Shown piece after piece: positions 21,418-30,696 of a DNA stretch of 64,000 nucleotides. Location: NCBI RefSeq assembly GCF_013912005.1, contig NZ_JACESB010000001.1, forward strand, positions 186,001-250,000, given 5' to 3'. Made by a program: the position numbers and the translations under genes. The DNA is from Brevundimonas sp. Lineage in GTDB: Bacteria > Pseudomonadota > Alphaproteobacteria > Caulobacterales > Caulobacteraceae. Below the pieces are notes generated by a model. It searched no databases and was not told where the DNA came from. It was given only the letters and a program-made list of their open reading frames with translations. Within the stretch, counting starts at the first letter, position 1; the number at the start of each line of letters is the position of its first letter.

Positions 21418-22646
21418 CGCGCCACCGCGGTCGGGAAGGAACGGCCGAGCGCCTCGGCCATGGCCTGCTGCGAGAGCAGCAGGACAGCCTCGCGCTGGTG
21501 GAAGTTGTTCGACAGGACGACAACGGTGATCTCCTCGTCCGGCTGCCAGCTCACCAGGTTGCGGAAGCCCGACCAGCTGCCGGTGTGGTAGATCTGGCGG
21601 TCGAGGAAGTCGGGGCGGACCTGCCGGCCCAGCGCCTTCTCGTAGAGGCCGAAGCCCCACAGGCGGCGCGGCCGGCCCCGTTCGTCGGGCGTGTCCTCCG
21701 GCGCGTGGTCCGCGATCATCTGGCGGTAGCTTTCCGGCGACAGCACCCGTCCCGAGTGGAGAGCCCGGGTCCAGACGAACAGGTCGTCGAGGGTCGAGTA
21801 CATGGCCCCGGCCCCGAAGATGATGCTGACGTTGGCGTCCGGCTGGGGCGACGGCGGGCCGCCGAGGTTGGCGTAGCCCATGACCACGTCCGAGGCGCCG
21901 TCGTCGTAGCCGGTGTCGGCCATGCCGAGCGGCTCGTAGAAGGCTTCGCGCAGATAGTCGTGCAGCGGCCGGCCGCTGGCCTTCTCGACCACGGCGCCGA
22001 GCAGGTTGTAGCCGGCGTTGTCGTAGCGGACCTTCGTGCCCGGGGCGAACTGGAGCCGGAACTTCTTCGAGTCCTCGGTGAGTTCTTCCGGGGTCGCCGG
22101 CGTGACGCGCCGCAGCCCCCAGCCGGGCCGCGCCATCAGGTCGGGGATGCCGGAGGTGTGGGCCAGCAGGTGGCGCAGCCGGATCGGCGCCCAGGCGGCC
22201 GGACAGTCGTCGACCCAGCGGCAGACCGGATCCTCGATCGTCAGCACGCCGTCGTCCTGCAGGCGCAGGATGGCGGCAGCGGTGAACTGCTTGCTCACCG
22301 AGGCGAGGCGGAACCGGGAATCGAGCGCCAGCGGACGGCCGGTGGCGCGGTCGGCCATGCCGTGCACCTGGCGGAACAGAATCTCGTCGCCGCGCGCCAC
22401 CAGCACGCCGCCGGTGAAGCGGTCGGCGCCGCCCCAGCGGTCGAGCTGGTCCTTCAGCTGCGGGAGGCGCTCGACCACTACGAGCGGCGGGCGCGGGGGC
22501 GGTGCGGCGGCCACGGCCTCGCCGGCGGGAGCCGGTCGCTGCAGGGTGGCCCAGCCGACTCCGCCGGCGAGGAGCGCGGCGGCGATGGCGAGGAGGCCGA
22601 AGGTCAGCCGGGGGTGGTTTCCGGCGCGGCGGGGAACATGGAACAA
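21414..22646 (-). CDS. Exported serine hydrolase (class C beta-lactamase/esterase fold)
   Basis: 410 residues. One hydrophobic N-terminal segment (about 16-31, LTFGLLAIAAALLAGG) makes it a membrane-anchored or exported protein. The SxxK motif S116-V-S-K119, a YDNAGYN motif (YxN) and the HTGSWSG motif in place of KTG are those of penicillin-binding-protein-like esterases. Substrate unknown: candidates are peptidoglycan-related D-amino-acid peptides or esters. It starts 4 nt after era ends, on the same strand, and may be read through from the era operon. Confidence 0.87.
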   Translation of the reverse strand: MFHVPRRAGNHPRLTFGLLAIAAALLAGGVGWATLQRPAPAGEAVAAAPPPRPPLVVVERLPQLKDQLDRWGGADRFTGGVLVARGDEILFRQVHGMADRATGRPLALDSRFRLASVSKQFTAAAILRLQDDGVLTIEDPVCRWVDDCPAAWAPIRLRHLLAHTSGIPDLMARPGWGLRRVTPATPEELTEDSKKFRLQFAPGTKVRYDNAGYNLLGAVVEKASGRPLHDYLREAFYEPLGMADTGYDDGASDVVMGYANLGGPPSPQPDANVSIIFGAGAMYSTLDDLFVWTRALHSGRVLSPESYRQMIADHAPEDTPDERGRPRRLWGFGLYEKALGRQVRPDFLDRQIYHTGSWSGFRNLVSWQPDEEITVVVLSNNFHQREAVLLLSQQAMAEALGRSFPTAVAR

Positions 22647-22650
22647 GGGA

Positions 22651-23610
22651 TCAGACGTCGTACTCGAGACCGAACTGGGCGTAGAGCGCCCGCGAATCCT
22701 GCCATTTCGGATCGACCTTGACGGTCAGGAACAGGTGGACGGGACGGTCGAACAGCTCGGTCAGCTCCTCGCGCGACTTCTGCCCGATCCATTTGAGGGT
22801 CTGGCCGCCCTTGCCCAGCACGATCGGCCGCTGGCTCTCGCGCTCGACGTAGATGGTCTGCTCGATCCGGGCCGAGCCGTCCGGGCGTTCCTCGAAGGCG
22901 GTCGTCTCGACGGCGGCCGAATAGGGCAGCTCCTCGTGGACGCGGAGGTAGACCTTCTCGCGGGTGATCTCGGCGGCGAGGACCCGCAGCGGCACGTCGG
23001 CGGACTGGTCCTCGGGATAGAGCCACGGTCCCTCCGGCATGGCCTCGGCGAGGCGGCGGCCGAGGTCGTCCACCCCGTCGCCGCTGAGCGCCGAGATCAT
23101 GAACACCTCACTGTAGACGCCCGTCTCGAACAGCTCCTGCGACAGGGCCAGCAGGGTGTCGCGACGCATGCCGTCGATCTTGTTGAGGGCGAGGATCACC
23201 TTCTTCCCCGACTCCTTCAGGGCCGAGATGATCATCTCGGTGTCTTCGGCCGAGCGGCGGTCGGCGGCCGAGCCGTCCTTGCCCTGGGCGGCGATGTGGG
23301 AGGCGGCGTCGACCAGGTGGACCACGGCGTCGGCCTCGTCCGCCCCGCCCCAGGCCGAGGCGACCATGGCCCGGTCGAGACGGCGGCGGGGGCTGAAGAT
23401 GCCGGGGGTGTCGACCAGCACGATCTGGGCGTCGCCATAGATGGCGATGCCGCGCACGGGGAAGCGCGTGGTCTGAACCTTCTGGGTGACGATCGAGACC
23501 TTGGTTCCCGTCAGGCGGTTGACCAGCGTCGACTTGCCCGCATTGGGGGCGCCGATGATCGCGGCGAAGCCGGCTCGCTGGGTGGGGGCCTCGGCCCGGG
23601 GTTCGGTCAA
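22651..23610 (-). CDS. era: GTPase Era
   Basis: 319 residues. G1 motif GAPNAGKST, switch KVQTTRFPVRG, G3 DTPG, G4 NKID and a C-terminal KH domain with VLGKGGQTLKWIGQKSREEL identify the 16S rRNA-binding GTPase used in 30S assembly. The start overlaps the rnc stop by 4 nt (ATGA), the conserved rnc-era coupling. A short N-terminal extension precedes the G domain. Confidence 0.97.
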   Translation of the reverse strand: MTEPRAEAPTQRAGFAAIIGAPNAGKSTLVNRLTGTKVSIVTQKVQTTRFPVRGIAIYGDAQIVLVDTPGIFSPRRRLDRAMVASAWGGADEADAVVHLVDAASHIAAQGKDGSAADRRSAEDTEMIISALKESGKKVILALNKIDGMRRDTLLALSQELFETGVYSEVFMISALSGDGVDDLGRRLAEAMPEGPWLYPEDQSADVPLRVLAAEITREKVYLRVHEELPYSAAVETTAFEERPDGSARIEQTIYVERESQRPIVLGKGGQTLKWIGQKSREELTELFDRPVHLFLTVKVDPKWQDSRALYAQFGLEYDV

Positions 23611-24323
23611 ATCACGCCTTCACGCTGGAGAAGGGCGGTCGCAGCCGCCTTCTCCGCGTCCTGACGCGAACGCCCCTTCGCGGTCAAGGGCGGATATCCG
23701 GCCACGCTGACCTCGACAGTGAAGGTCGGGGCGTGGTCGGAGCCGGTGCGTTCGACAATCCGGTAGGTCGGCAGCGCCTTGCCGTGGCCCAGCGCCCACT
23801 CCTGGAGGGCCGACTTGGGATTGGTCAGGGCGGGCCGCGCGGGGGCCGTGAGCTCCTTCTCCCAGACCCGGTCGAACACGGCCCGCGCCGCCTCCGTGCC
23901 GCCGTCCAGCCAGACCGCCGCCAGCAACGCCTCCATGGCGTCGCCCAGCACGCTCTCGCGACGCCGGCCGCCCTGTTTCGCCTCGCCCGGCGACAGCCGC
24001 ATGGCGGGCCCGACGCCGAGGCGCTCGGCGACCCGGGCGCAGGCGCTCTTGTCCACGAGGGCGTGCAGGCGGGCCGACATCTCGCCCTCGTCGGCCGCGG
24101 GAAAGTCGCGCAGCAGGCGGTCGGCGACCAGCAGGCCGAGCACCCGGTCGCCGAGGAACTCGAGCCGCTGGTTGTCGAGGAAGGGCCGGCCGCGAGCGTC
24201 GCGGGCCGCGCCCTCCCCCACGCTGGGATGGGTCAGGGCCCGCTCCAGCAGGTCGCGGTCGCGAAACTCGTGGCCCAGGGCGCGAACCAGGGTGGAGACG
24301 GCCTCGGCCCTGCGGTCGGCCAT
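23607..24323 (-). CDS. rnc: Ribonuclease III
   Basis: 238 residues. The nuclease domain has the signature RLEFLGDRVLGLLVAD and the second acidic site in ESVLGDAMEALLAAVWLDGG; a double-stranded-RNA-binding domain follows (about 160-235, ending with GRSRQDAEKAAATALL). It processes rRNA precursors and structured mRNAs. The ATG at 24323 shares one base with the lepB stop (TGATG). Without this start the open frame would run uselessly through lepB in another frame. Confidence 0.97.
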   Translation of the reverse strand: MADRRAEAVSTLVRALGHEFRDRDLLERALTHPSVGEGAARDARGRPFLDNQRLEFLGDRVLGLLVADRLLRDFPAADEGEMSARLHALVDKSACARVAERLGVGPAMRLSPGEAKQGGRRRESVLGDAMEALLAAVWLDGGTEAARAVFDRVWEKELTAPARPALTNPKSALQEWALGHGKALPTYRIVERTGSDHAPTFTVEVSVAGYPPLTAKGRSRQDAEKAAATALLQREGVI

Positions 24324-25648
24324 CAGTGGAGGACGGTGAAGAACCGGCTCGGGCGGACCTTGGTGAACCAGCTGACCGGGTTCCACAGCGAGGCGCCCGG
24401 CTGCCACGAGAACAGGATGACCTCGGCCTTGCCGATCAGGTTCTCGGCCGGGACCAGGCCCACGCCCATCGACTGGTCGACGCGGCTGTCGACCGAGTTG
24501 TCGCGGTTGTCGCCCATCATGAAGTAGTGGCCGGCGGGCACCTCGAACACCGGAGTGTCGTCGAGGTCGCGGCCGGGGCCGAAGTCCTGGATGCGGAAGG
24601 TGCGGCCGCCCGGCAGGGTCTCGTCGGAGGTGACGATCAGCTCGCCGTACATGTTGGTGACGTCCTGGCCGGTGACGGTCACGTTGCGCGCGGCCTCGCC
24701 GTTGATGTGCAGGACGTTGTTGATCATCTGGATGCGGTCGCCGGGCAGGCCGACGACGCGCTTGATGTAGTCGGTCCGGTTGTCGCGCGGCAGCTTGAAG
24801 ACGACGATGTCCCCGCGCTCGGGCTGGCTGCCGAGAATACGGCCCTCGAACACCGGCGGGCTGAACGGGATCGAGTGCTTCGAATAGCCGTAGGTCCACT
24901 TGGACACGACGATGTAGTCGCCCTCGTACAGGTTGGGCTCCATCGAGGCCGACGGAATGGTGAAGGGCTGGAACAGCAGCACGCGCAGCACCAGGGCGAT
25001 CAGCAGGGCGAAGACGATGGTCTTGATGATTTCCCAGCTTTCGCTGCCGCCGCCGCCCTTCTTCGCCTTCTTCCGGCCCTTGCCGCCGCGGGCGTAGACC
25101 GGGGTGGCCTCGACGCTCTCGAAGGGCGCGTCGCCGGAGTCGCTCCACACCGGCTTGCGGTCAGTCGACGTCGCCGCCGCGGCCGCAGCCCCGTGATCGG
25201 CGGCGGGGGCATGACCCTGGTGGTCGTGGTCGACGGCGTGGCCGTGATGGTCCTGGGCCGCCCCGTGGTCGTCGTGGGACGGCGTCGCATGGCCATGATC
25301 GTCATGGGACGCCGCGGCGTGGCCGTGATCGTCATGGGTCGGCGCGTGGGCGTCGTGAGCTGCGCCATGGGCATGGTCGTCGTGGGCAGGCGCGGCGTGA
25401 CCGTGCTCTTCATGACCGGGGGCGGCATGATGCCCGTGATCGTCGTGGGGAGGCGTGGCGTGACCGTGGTCGTCGTGACCGTGGTCGTCGTGGCCGTGGT
25501 CGTCGTGGCCGGCGGCGGCGTGGCCGTGGTCCTCGTGCCCGGTCGCGGCGTGGCCGTGGTCGGCGGGCTGCGGCGCAGCGGCGGCCCCGTGCGCATCATG
25601 CGCCGGATCGTGGCCGTGCTCGTCGTGCGGCTTGTGCTCGTCGCTCAT
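24323..25648 (-). CDS. lepB: Signal peptidase I with long histidine/aspartate-rich N-terminal extension
   Basis: 441 residues, about 150 more than I would expect for this family. Residues 1-152 hold 45 histidines, in imperfect units near HDDHGHAxxx. A basic linker (KGRKKAKKG, 190-197) precedes the only obvious membrane segment (208-226). The catalytic part is intact: Ser235 in IPSASMEPNL, Lys296 in DYIKRVVGLPGD, box E GHYFMMGDNRDNSVDSR (373-389). With one anchor and the positive-inside rule, the extension should face the cytoplasm. No ATG, GTG or TTG with a ribosome site lies between the extension and the anchor, so the long form looks real. A weak promoter (TTGCCG, 15 bp, TATACC) lies in the 60-nt gap to acpS and the acpS end. 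Confidence 0.93.
   Translation of the reverse strand: MSDEHKPHDEHGHDPAHDAHGAAAAPQPADHGHAATGHEDHGHAAAGHDDHGHDDHGHDDHGHATPPHDDHGHHAAPGHEEHGHAAPAHDDHAHGAAHDAHAPTHDDHGHAAASHDDHGHATPSHDDHGAAQDHHGHAVDHDHQGHAPAADHGAAAAAATSTDRKPVWSDSGDAPFESVEATPVYARGGKGRKKAKKGGGGSESWEIIKTIVFALLIALVLRVLLFQPFTIPSASMEPNLYEGDYIVVSKWTYGYSKHSIPFSPPVFEGRILGSQPERGDIVVFKLPRDNRTDYIKRVVGLPGDRIQMINNVLHINGEAARNVTVTGQDVTNMYGELIVTSDETLPGGRTFRIQDFGPGRDLDDTPVFEVPAGHYFMMGDNRDNSVDSRVDQSMGVGLVPAENLIGKAEVILFSWQPGASLWNPVSWFTKVRPSRFFTVLH
25193..25636 (-). repeat. His-rich coding tandem repeat in lepB
   Basis: Degenerate repeat of about 30 bp encoding HDDHGHA plus three small residues, irregular at both ends. On the + strand it shows as recurring cgtcgtgg/ccgtggtcg words. 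The variation between units is at the residue level too, so it is an old, diverged array rather than a recent expansion. Confidence 0.85.
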
Positions 25649-25708
25649 GATGACCTGTCCCCCATGCCGCTGCGCGCGGTCTTCAGCCGCGAAACGGGTA
25701 TAACGTGA

Positions 25709-26110
25709 TTAAGCCATCGGCAAGGCTTCGATCACCACGAAGGCGAGCGCGTACGGGTGCTCGTCGCTGAGGGTCAGGTGGATGCGCGGCGCGTGGCCCG
25801 GCGGCAGCAGGCGGGCCAGGTGGTCGGCGGCGTGGCCGGTCAGGGCCAGGGTCGGCTGGCCGGAGGGCAGGTTCACCACCCCCATGTCGCGCCAGTAGAC
25901 GTCCGACCGCATGCCGGTGCCCAGCGCCTTGGCGCAGGCCTCCTTGGCGGCGAAGCGCTTGGCGTAGCTCCACGCCGGGTCGGGCTTGCGGTCCGACCGC
26001 GCCTGCTCGAGGTCGGTGAAGCAGCGGCGCCGGAAGCGGTCGCCGAAGCGGTCCAGCGAGCGCTGGATGCGGCGGATGTCGGTCAGATCCGCGCCGACGC
26101 CGAGGATCAC
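25709..26110 (-). CDS. acpS: Holo-[acyl-carrier-protein] synthase
   Basis: 133 residues. The Mg2+-binding Asp8 in GVGADLTDI and the [14 protein letters not shown] motif with the second ligand glutamate identify the enzyme that transfers 4'-phosphopantetheine from CoA to ACP. Length is normal. Its start overlaps the pdxJ stop by 4 nt; the pdxJ-acpS pair is common in proteobacteria. Confidence 0.95.
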   Translation of the reverse strand: MILGVGADLTDIRRIQRSLDRFGDRFRRRCFTDLEQARSDRKPDPAWSYAKRFAAKEACAKALGTGMRSDVYWRDMGVVNLPSGQPTLALTGHAADHLARLLPPGHAPRIHLTLSDEHPYALAFVVIEALPMA

Positions 26111-26856
26111 GGAAGGTCCGCCGCCGCGGCGTCCATGGCTGCGCGCATCCGGTGGATGGCGGCGGCCAGGCCGACGAACACCGCCTCGCCGATCAGGAAG
26201 TGGCCGATGTTGAGCTCGCGCAGCTCGGGGATGGCCATCATCTCGGCGGCGGTCGTGTAGTCGAGCCCGTGCCCGGCGTGGACCTCCATGCCGAGACCGA
26301 CGGCGCGGGTGGCGGCGGCCTGCAGGCGCTCGAACTCGACCAGCCGGTCGTCGCCGGACAGGTGACAGTAGCGGCCGGTGTGGAACTCGACCACCTGGGC
26401 GCCGACGGCGGCGGCGGCGTCGACCTGGTCGGGCGAGGGCTCGATGAACAGGGAGACGCGGACGCCCGCCTCCGAGAGGGCGCGGACGACCGGCGCGACG
26501 CGCGCCTCGTGGCCGGCGACGGCGAGGCCGCCCTCGGTCGTCACCTCCTCGCGCCGCTCCGGCACGAGGCAGGCGGCGTGGGGGCGATGTCGCAGGGCGA
26601 TGGCCAGCATCTCGTCGGTGACGGCCATCTCGAGGTTCAGCGGCCGGCCAGCCTCGGCGCAGAGGTCGCTGAGGGCGGCGATGTCGGAGTCGGTGATGTG
26701 CCGCCGGTCCTCGCGCAGGTGGGCGGTGATCCCGTCGGCCCCGGCGGCCAGCGCCTCGCGGGCGGCGCGCACGGGGTCGGGATGGCTGCCGCCGCGGGCG
26801 TTCCGGACGGTGGCGACGTGATCAATGTTGACGCCGAGGCGGACGGGGCTGGTCAT
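26107..26856 (-). CDS. pdxJ: Pyridoxine 5'-phosphate synthase
   Basis: 249 residues. The N-terminal [16 protein letters not shown] with catalytic His, the middle [11 protein letters not shown], and [25 protein letters not shown] are PdxJ signatures. It condenses 3-amino-1-hydroxyacetone 1-phosphate with deoxyxylulose 5-phosphate to make PNP, the vitamin B6 route. It follows pyrE after a 125-bp gap that holds an inverted-repeat element, so it may have its own promoter. Confidence 0.96.
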   Translation of the reverse strand: MTSPVRLGVNIDHVATVRNARGGSHPDPVRAAREALAAGADGITAHLREDRRHITDSDIAALSDLCAEAGRPLNLEMAVTDEMLAIALRHRPHAACLVPERREEVTTEGGLAVAGHEARVAPVVRALSEAGVRVSLFIEPSPDQVDAAAAVGAQVVEFHTGRYCHLSGDDRLVEFERLQAAATRAVGLGMEVHAGHGLDYTTAAEMMAIPELRELNIGHFLIGEAVFVGLAAAIHRMRAAMDAAAADLP

Positions 26857-26880
26857 CGGATCGCAGGCGCAACGGCTGGG

Positions 26881-26966
26881 TGAAGAGTGCTAGTGAGCAA
26901 GGGGTGAGCAGGAGCGTGTCGCCAGGCGCCGCATCGGCCCACTGCTTCGCTTACTAGCACCTTTCA
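26881..26966. repeat. Inverted-repeat element between pyrE and pdxJ
   Basis: TGAAGAGTGCTAGTGAGC (26881-26898) is the inverted partner of GCTTACTAGCACCTTTCA (26949-26966): 15 of 18 positions match, all mismatches are A/G. The 50-bp centre has no ORF. The loop is too long and T-poor for a Rho-independent terminator. Confidence 0.55.
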
Positions 26967-26981
26967 TCTCCCGGCCGCGCC

Positions 26982-27578
26982 CTATTTCGCCAGCCGGCGG
27001 CTGCCGGGGTCCTCGACCGGCAGGGCGGCCAGCTCGGGCGGCAGGGCGTCAGCGGGCCAGGCGGGCACATCGAGGGTGGCGAGGGCGACCAGCGGCACGC
27101 CCACGTCGGCGCGCCCGCCGGAGCGGTCGACGATGCAGGCGGCGGCGACGACCTCGCCTCCGGCGGCGCGGATCGCCTCGATGCACTCGCGGGAGCTGAG
27201 GCCGGTGGTGACGATGTCCTCGACCATCACCACCCGCTGGCCCGGCTCGACATGGAAGCCGCGCCGCAACCGGAAGGCCCCGCCTTCGCGCTCGACGTAC
27301 ATCGACGGAACGCCGAGCCAGCGGGCGGTCTCGTACCCGGGGATGATGCCGCCCACGGCCGGCGAGATGGCCACGTCCACCGGCCCGACGGCGGCGACGA
27401 TCTTCTCCGCCAGCGCCTTGCACAGCCGGGCGCAGCGGTCGGCGTGCATGAACACGAGGTTCTTCTGCAGGAAGACCGGGCTGTGCAGGCCCGAGGAAAG
27501 CACGAAGTGGCCTTCGCGCAGGGCGCCCGCGGCGCGGAATTCGTCGAGGACGTCTTCGGAGGTCAGGGGGGAGCTCAT
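26982..27578 (-). CDS. pyrE: Orotate phosphoribosyltransferase
   Basis: 198 residues. The PRPP-binding motif [32 protein letters not shown] and [15 protein letters not shown] match the alphaproteobacterial PyrE type, which makes OMP from orotate and PRPP. It starts 9 nt after the LOG-family gene ends and sits in the rpoZ-rel run. Confidence 0.95.
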   Translation of the reverse strand: MSSPLTSEDVLDEFRAAGALREGHFVLSSGLHSPVFLQKNLVFMHADRCARLCKALAEKIVAAVGPVDVAISPAVGGIIPGYETARWLGVPSMYVEREGGAFRLRRGFHVEPGQRVVMVEDIVTTGLSSRECIEAIRAAGGEVVAAACIVDRSGGRADVGVPLVALATLDVPAWPADALPPELAALPVEDPGSRRLAK

Positions 27579-27587
27579 GCCCCTCCC

Positions 27588-28409
27588 CTACCCCGTCACG
27601 CCCTCGCTTTGAAGCGCCGGCTGGTGCGGATCCTCGGCGCTGCGGGCGCCGGGCCGGAGGCCGCGGGCCAGCAGCTCGCGCCAGATCCCCTCGGCGTCCT
27701 CGGCGAAGCCGATCAGGTCGAGGTCCTCGGGGGCGATCATGCCGTGCTCGACGAGGGTGTCGAAGCCGACCGCGGCGCGCCAGTACGCCTCGTCGACGAG
27801 GACGATCGGCGTGTCGCGGACCTTGCCGGTCTGGCGCAGGGTGACGATCTCGAACAGCTCGTCGAAGGTGCCGAAGCCGCCGGGGAAGACCACCAGGGCG
27901 TTGGCGCGCATGGCGAGGTGCATCTTGCGCATGGCGAAGTAGTGGAAGCGGAACGTCAGCTCCGGCGTCGACCAGGGATTCGGCTCCTGCTCGTGCGGCA
28001 GGGTGATGTTGAAACCGATGGAGGGGGCCCCGACGTCGTGCGCCCCGCGATTGGCTGCGCCCATCACGCCGGGGCCGCCGCCGGTGGCGATGACGTTGTC
28101 GCGCGGCTGCCCGGGGCCGGCGTGCAGGGCCCCGCCCCGCTCGGACGCCAGCCGGCCGAAGGCGCGGGCCTGTTGATACCAGCGGGCGTGGCCGTTGCCG
28201 CCGTTCTCGACCACCCGGGCGCTGCCGAACACCACGATGGTGGAGCGGACGCCCCAGGCGCGCAGGGCCTCCTCGGCCTTGGCGTACTCCATCAGGAAGC
28301 GGACCCCGCGCATGGAGTCGCCAAGCAGGAAGTCCTGGTCCAGCGCCGGCAGGCGGTAGGAGGGCGAGGCCAGCTGGGCCGCGTTGTCCGGGACGGCGTC
28401 CTCGCTCAC
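27588..28409 (-). CDS. LOG-family (TIGR00730-type) nucleoside-5'-monophosphate phosphoribohydrolase
   Basis: 273 residues. The Rossmann-like core has IVVFGSARV, VIATGGGPGVMGAANRGAHD and the signature PGGFGTFDELFEI of Lonely-guy proteins, which cleave ribose phosphate from AMP-type nucleotides. A longer N-terminal part than in short LOGs fits the proteobacterial group II. The start is a GTG overlapping the rel stop as GTGA. The frame is open further upstream inside rel, but that stretch is Arg-rich shadow sequence. Confidence 0.88.
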   Translation of the reverse strand: MSEDAVPDNAAQLASPSYRLPALDQDFLLGDSMRGVRFLMEYAKAEEALRAWGVRSTIVVFGSARVVENGGNGHARWYQQARAFGRLASERGGALHAGPGQPRDNVIATGGGPGVMGAANRGAHDVGAPSIGFNITLPHEQEPNPWSTPELTFRFHYFAMRKMHLAMRANALVVFPGGFGTFDELFEIVTLRQTGKVRDTPIVLVDEAYWRAAVGFDTLVEHGMIAPEDLDLIGFAEDAEGIWRELLARGLRPGARSAEDPHQPALQSEGVTG

Positions 28410-30562
28410 CCGCGGGCCCGCTCGACGGTGTCGACGGAGGGGTTGGCGCGGAGCGCGGCCATGATGGTCGTGGCGTGACGGGCGTCCTCGACCTCGACGT
28501 CGATGTCCACGTCGAAGAAGTCCTGCTGGCGGTGGCTCATCACCAGGTTGAGGATGTTGCCGCCGGCCTCGCCGATGATGGTGGCGACCTGGCCGAGCAC
28601 GCCGGGGGCGTTCTTGATGGTCGCGCGCAGGCGGGCGGCGGCGACGGCCCCGCGCTCGGCCTGGGCCGTCCACTGCAGGTCCTGCCAGACCGAATCGTCG
28701 TCGGCGAAATCGGCCAGCCGCTGGCAGTCGATGGTGTGCACTGTCAGGCCGACGTCCGGCTCGAGAATGCCGACGATGCGGTCGCCCGGGACCGGCGAGC
28801 AGCAGTGACCGAAGTGGATGCTGACCCCGGGGGTCAGGCCGCCGCCGCGGACGAAGAGCCGCGCCTGCTCGTCGCCGATGCGCTTGCGGTCGGGGCCGGC
28901 CTTGAGCCGCCCCTTGAGGCTGGGGAACAGGGTCTCGCCGACCTTGCTGGCGGACAGGCGACCGCGGCCGATGGCCTCGAACAGCTCGTCCTCCGAGGCG
29001 ATGGCGAGAGTCTCGAGCGCCGGCTTGAGCGACACCTCGGCCAGCGCCTTTCCGGCCCGGGCCAGGGTCTGGTCGAGGGTGGCGCGGCCCAGCTTCTGGA
29101 ACTCCTCGCGCTCGGAGCTGCGGATGTGGCGGCGGATGGCCGAGCGGGCGCGGCCGGTGACCGTGAGGGAGCGCCAGTCGGAGGGGATCTCGCGCTTGGC
29201 GCCGCGGATGATCTCGACGACGTCGCCGTTCTGCAGTTGGGTGCGCATCGGCTTGAGCTCGCCGTTGATCTTCACCCCCACGGCCGAGTCGCCCACCTCG
29301 GTGTGCACGGCGTAGGCGAAGTCCAGCGGCATCCCGCCGCGCGGCAGGGTGATCAGCGCCCCCTTCGGGGTGAAGACGAACACCTGGTCGAGGTACATCT
29401 CGAGCTTGGCGTGTTCGACCCAGTCCTCGCCGCCCTCGCCGTGCTCGATCACCTGGACGAGGTGGCGCAGGTTCTGCAGCGGGTCGCGGCCGCCCTGGGC
29501 GGCCATGGCCTCGCGGTCGAAGCCGTAGGCGTGGTTCTTGTACGCCCAGTGGGCCGCGACCCCGTCCTCGGCGACGCGGTCCATCGCCTCGGTGCGGATC
29601 TGCATCTCGATGCGCAGGCCCGAAGGCCCGACGACCGTGGTGTGCAGCGAGCGGTAGTTGTTCGACTTGGGCGTCGAGATGAAGTCCTTGAACCGCTCGG
29701 GCACGACCGGCCAGGCCCGGTGGATGACCCCGAGGGCGCGGTAGCAGTCGTCCTCGGCCTCGACGATGACCCGGAAGCCGTAGATGTCGGACAGGGAGGA
29801 GAAGCCGACGGACTTGCGCTGCAGCTTGCGCCAGATCGAGTACGGCGTCTTCTCGCGGCCCAGCACCCGGGCCTTGACCCCCGCCTCCTGCAGCACCCGC
29901 TCGACCTCGCGCGAGACGCCCTCGATGGCGCGGCCGTGCTCGAGCTTGAGGGCCTCGAGCCGACGCTCGATGGCGGTGCGGGCGGTCGGGTTGAGGTGCT
30001 CGAAGGCGAGCTCCTCGAGCTCGGAGGCGATCGAGTGGATGCCGATCGAGCGGCCGAGCGGGGCGTAGACCTCGAGCGTCTCGCGGGAGATGCGTTCCCG
30101 CTTCTCCGGCTTCACGTAGCGCAGGGTGCGCATGTTGTGCAGGCGGTCCGCCAGCTTGACCAGCAGCACCCGCACGTCGCGCGAGATGGCGAGGATGAAT
30201 TTGCGCAGGTTCTCGGCCTGGCGCGTGTGCTCGGCCTGCAGCTCCAGCCGCGACAGCTTGGTGACGCCCTCGACGAGGTCGGCGATCTCCTCCCCGAACA
30301 TGCCGGCGATGTCGTCGCGGGTGGCCGAGGTGTCCTCGACCACGTCGTGCAGCAGGGCGGTGACGATGGTGGCGGTGTCGAGCCGGTAGTCGGTGAGGAT
30401 GCCGGCGACCTGGATCGGATGGGCGAAATAGGGATCGCCCGAGGCGCGCAGCTGCGAGCCGTGCATCTTCATCGCATAGACGTAGGCGCGGTTGAGCAGC
30501 CCCTCGTCGGCGGTGGGATCGTAGGCCCGGACCGCCTCGACCAGTTCGAACTGGCGCAGCAC
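28406..30562 (-). CDS. spoT: Bifunctional (p)ppGpp synthetase/hydrolase Rel (SpoT-type)
   Basis: 718 residues from the GTG at 30562. The order is an HD hydrolase domain (YAHP-like FAHPIQVAGIL, LLHDVVEDT, KLADRLHNMRTL), a synthetase domain (GREKTPYSIWRKL, DIYGFRVIV, SNNYRSLHT), TGS (FTPKGALITLPRGGMPLDFAY), a zinc-finger/helical part, and an ACT domain. Both active sites look intact, as in the single Rel of most alphaproteobacteria. The GTG matches the family N-terminus (LRQFELVE) but has no ribosome site; an in-frame CTG at 30700, 7 nt after AGGAGG and overlapping the rpoZ stop, would add 46 residues. Confidence 0.95.
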   Translation of the reverse strand: MLRQFELVEAVRAYDPTADEGLLNRAYVYAMKMHGSQLRASGDPYFAHPIQVAGILTDYRLDTATIVTALLHDVVEDTSATRDDIAGMFGEEIADLVEGVTKLSRLELQAEHTRQAENLRKFILAISRDVRVLLVKLADRLHNMRTLRYVKPEKRERISRETLEVYAPLGRSIGIHSIASELEELAFEHLNPTARTAIERRLEALKLEHGRAIEGVSREVERVLQEAGVKARVLGREKTPYSIWRKLQRKSVGFSSLSDIYGFRVIVEAEDDCYRALGVIHRAWPVVPERFKDFISTPKSNNYRSLHTTVVGPSGLRIEMQIRTEAMDRVAEDGVAAHWAYKNHAYGFDREAMAAQGGRDPLQNLRHLVQVIEHGEGGEDWVEHAKLEMYLDQVFVFTPKGALITLPRGGMPLDFAYAVHTEVGDSAVGVKINGELKPMRTQLQNGDVVEIIRGAKREIPSDWRSLTVTGRARSAIRRHIRSSEREEFQKLGRATLDQTLARAGKALAEVSLKPALETLAIASEDELFEAIGRGRLSASKVGETLFPSLKGRLKAGPDRKRIGDEQARLFVRGGGLTPGVSIHFGHCCSPVPGDRIVGILEPDVGLTVHTIDCQRLADFADDDSVWQDLQWTAQAERGAVAAARLRATIKNAPGVLGQVATIIGEAGGNILNLVMSHRQQDFFDVDIDVEVEDARHATTIMAALRANPSVDTVERARG

Positions 30563-30696
30563 CTTGCTGCGGCCGGAATGGTCCGCGGCCGAGGCCGGCG
30601 GCGCGGCGCCGTCCGGCTCGTTCAGATTGGCAGCTTCAGGGGTCGGCGCGGGCGATCGCGCCGGCAGGATGGTGATACCGCTGGCGGGGTCCGCCG

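Noticed and set aside
24326-25708. 460-codon plus-strand frame with a long valine-rich hydrophobic stretch
   Set aside because: It is the antisense of lepB. The GTC/GTG-rich run is the complement of the His/Asp codons; no ribosome site and no recognisable domain.
26881-26966. The pyrE-pdxJ inverted repeat as a Rho-independent terminator
   Set aside because: Loop of 50 nt and no T-run after either arm.
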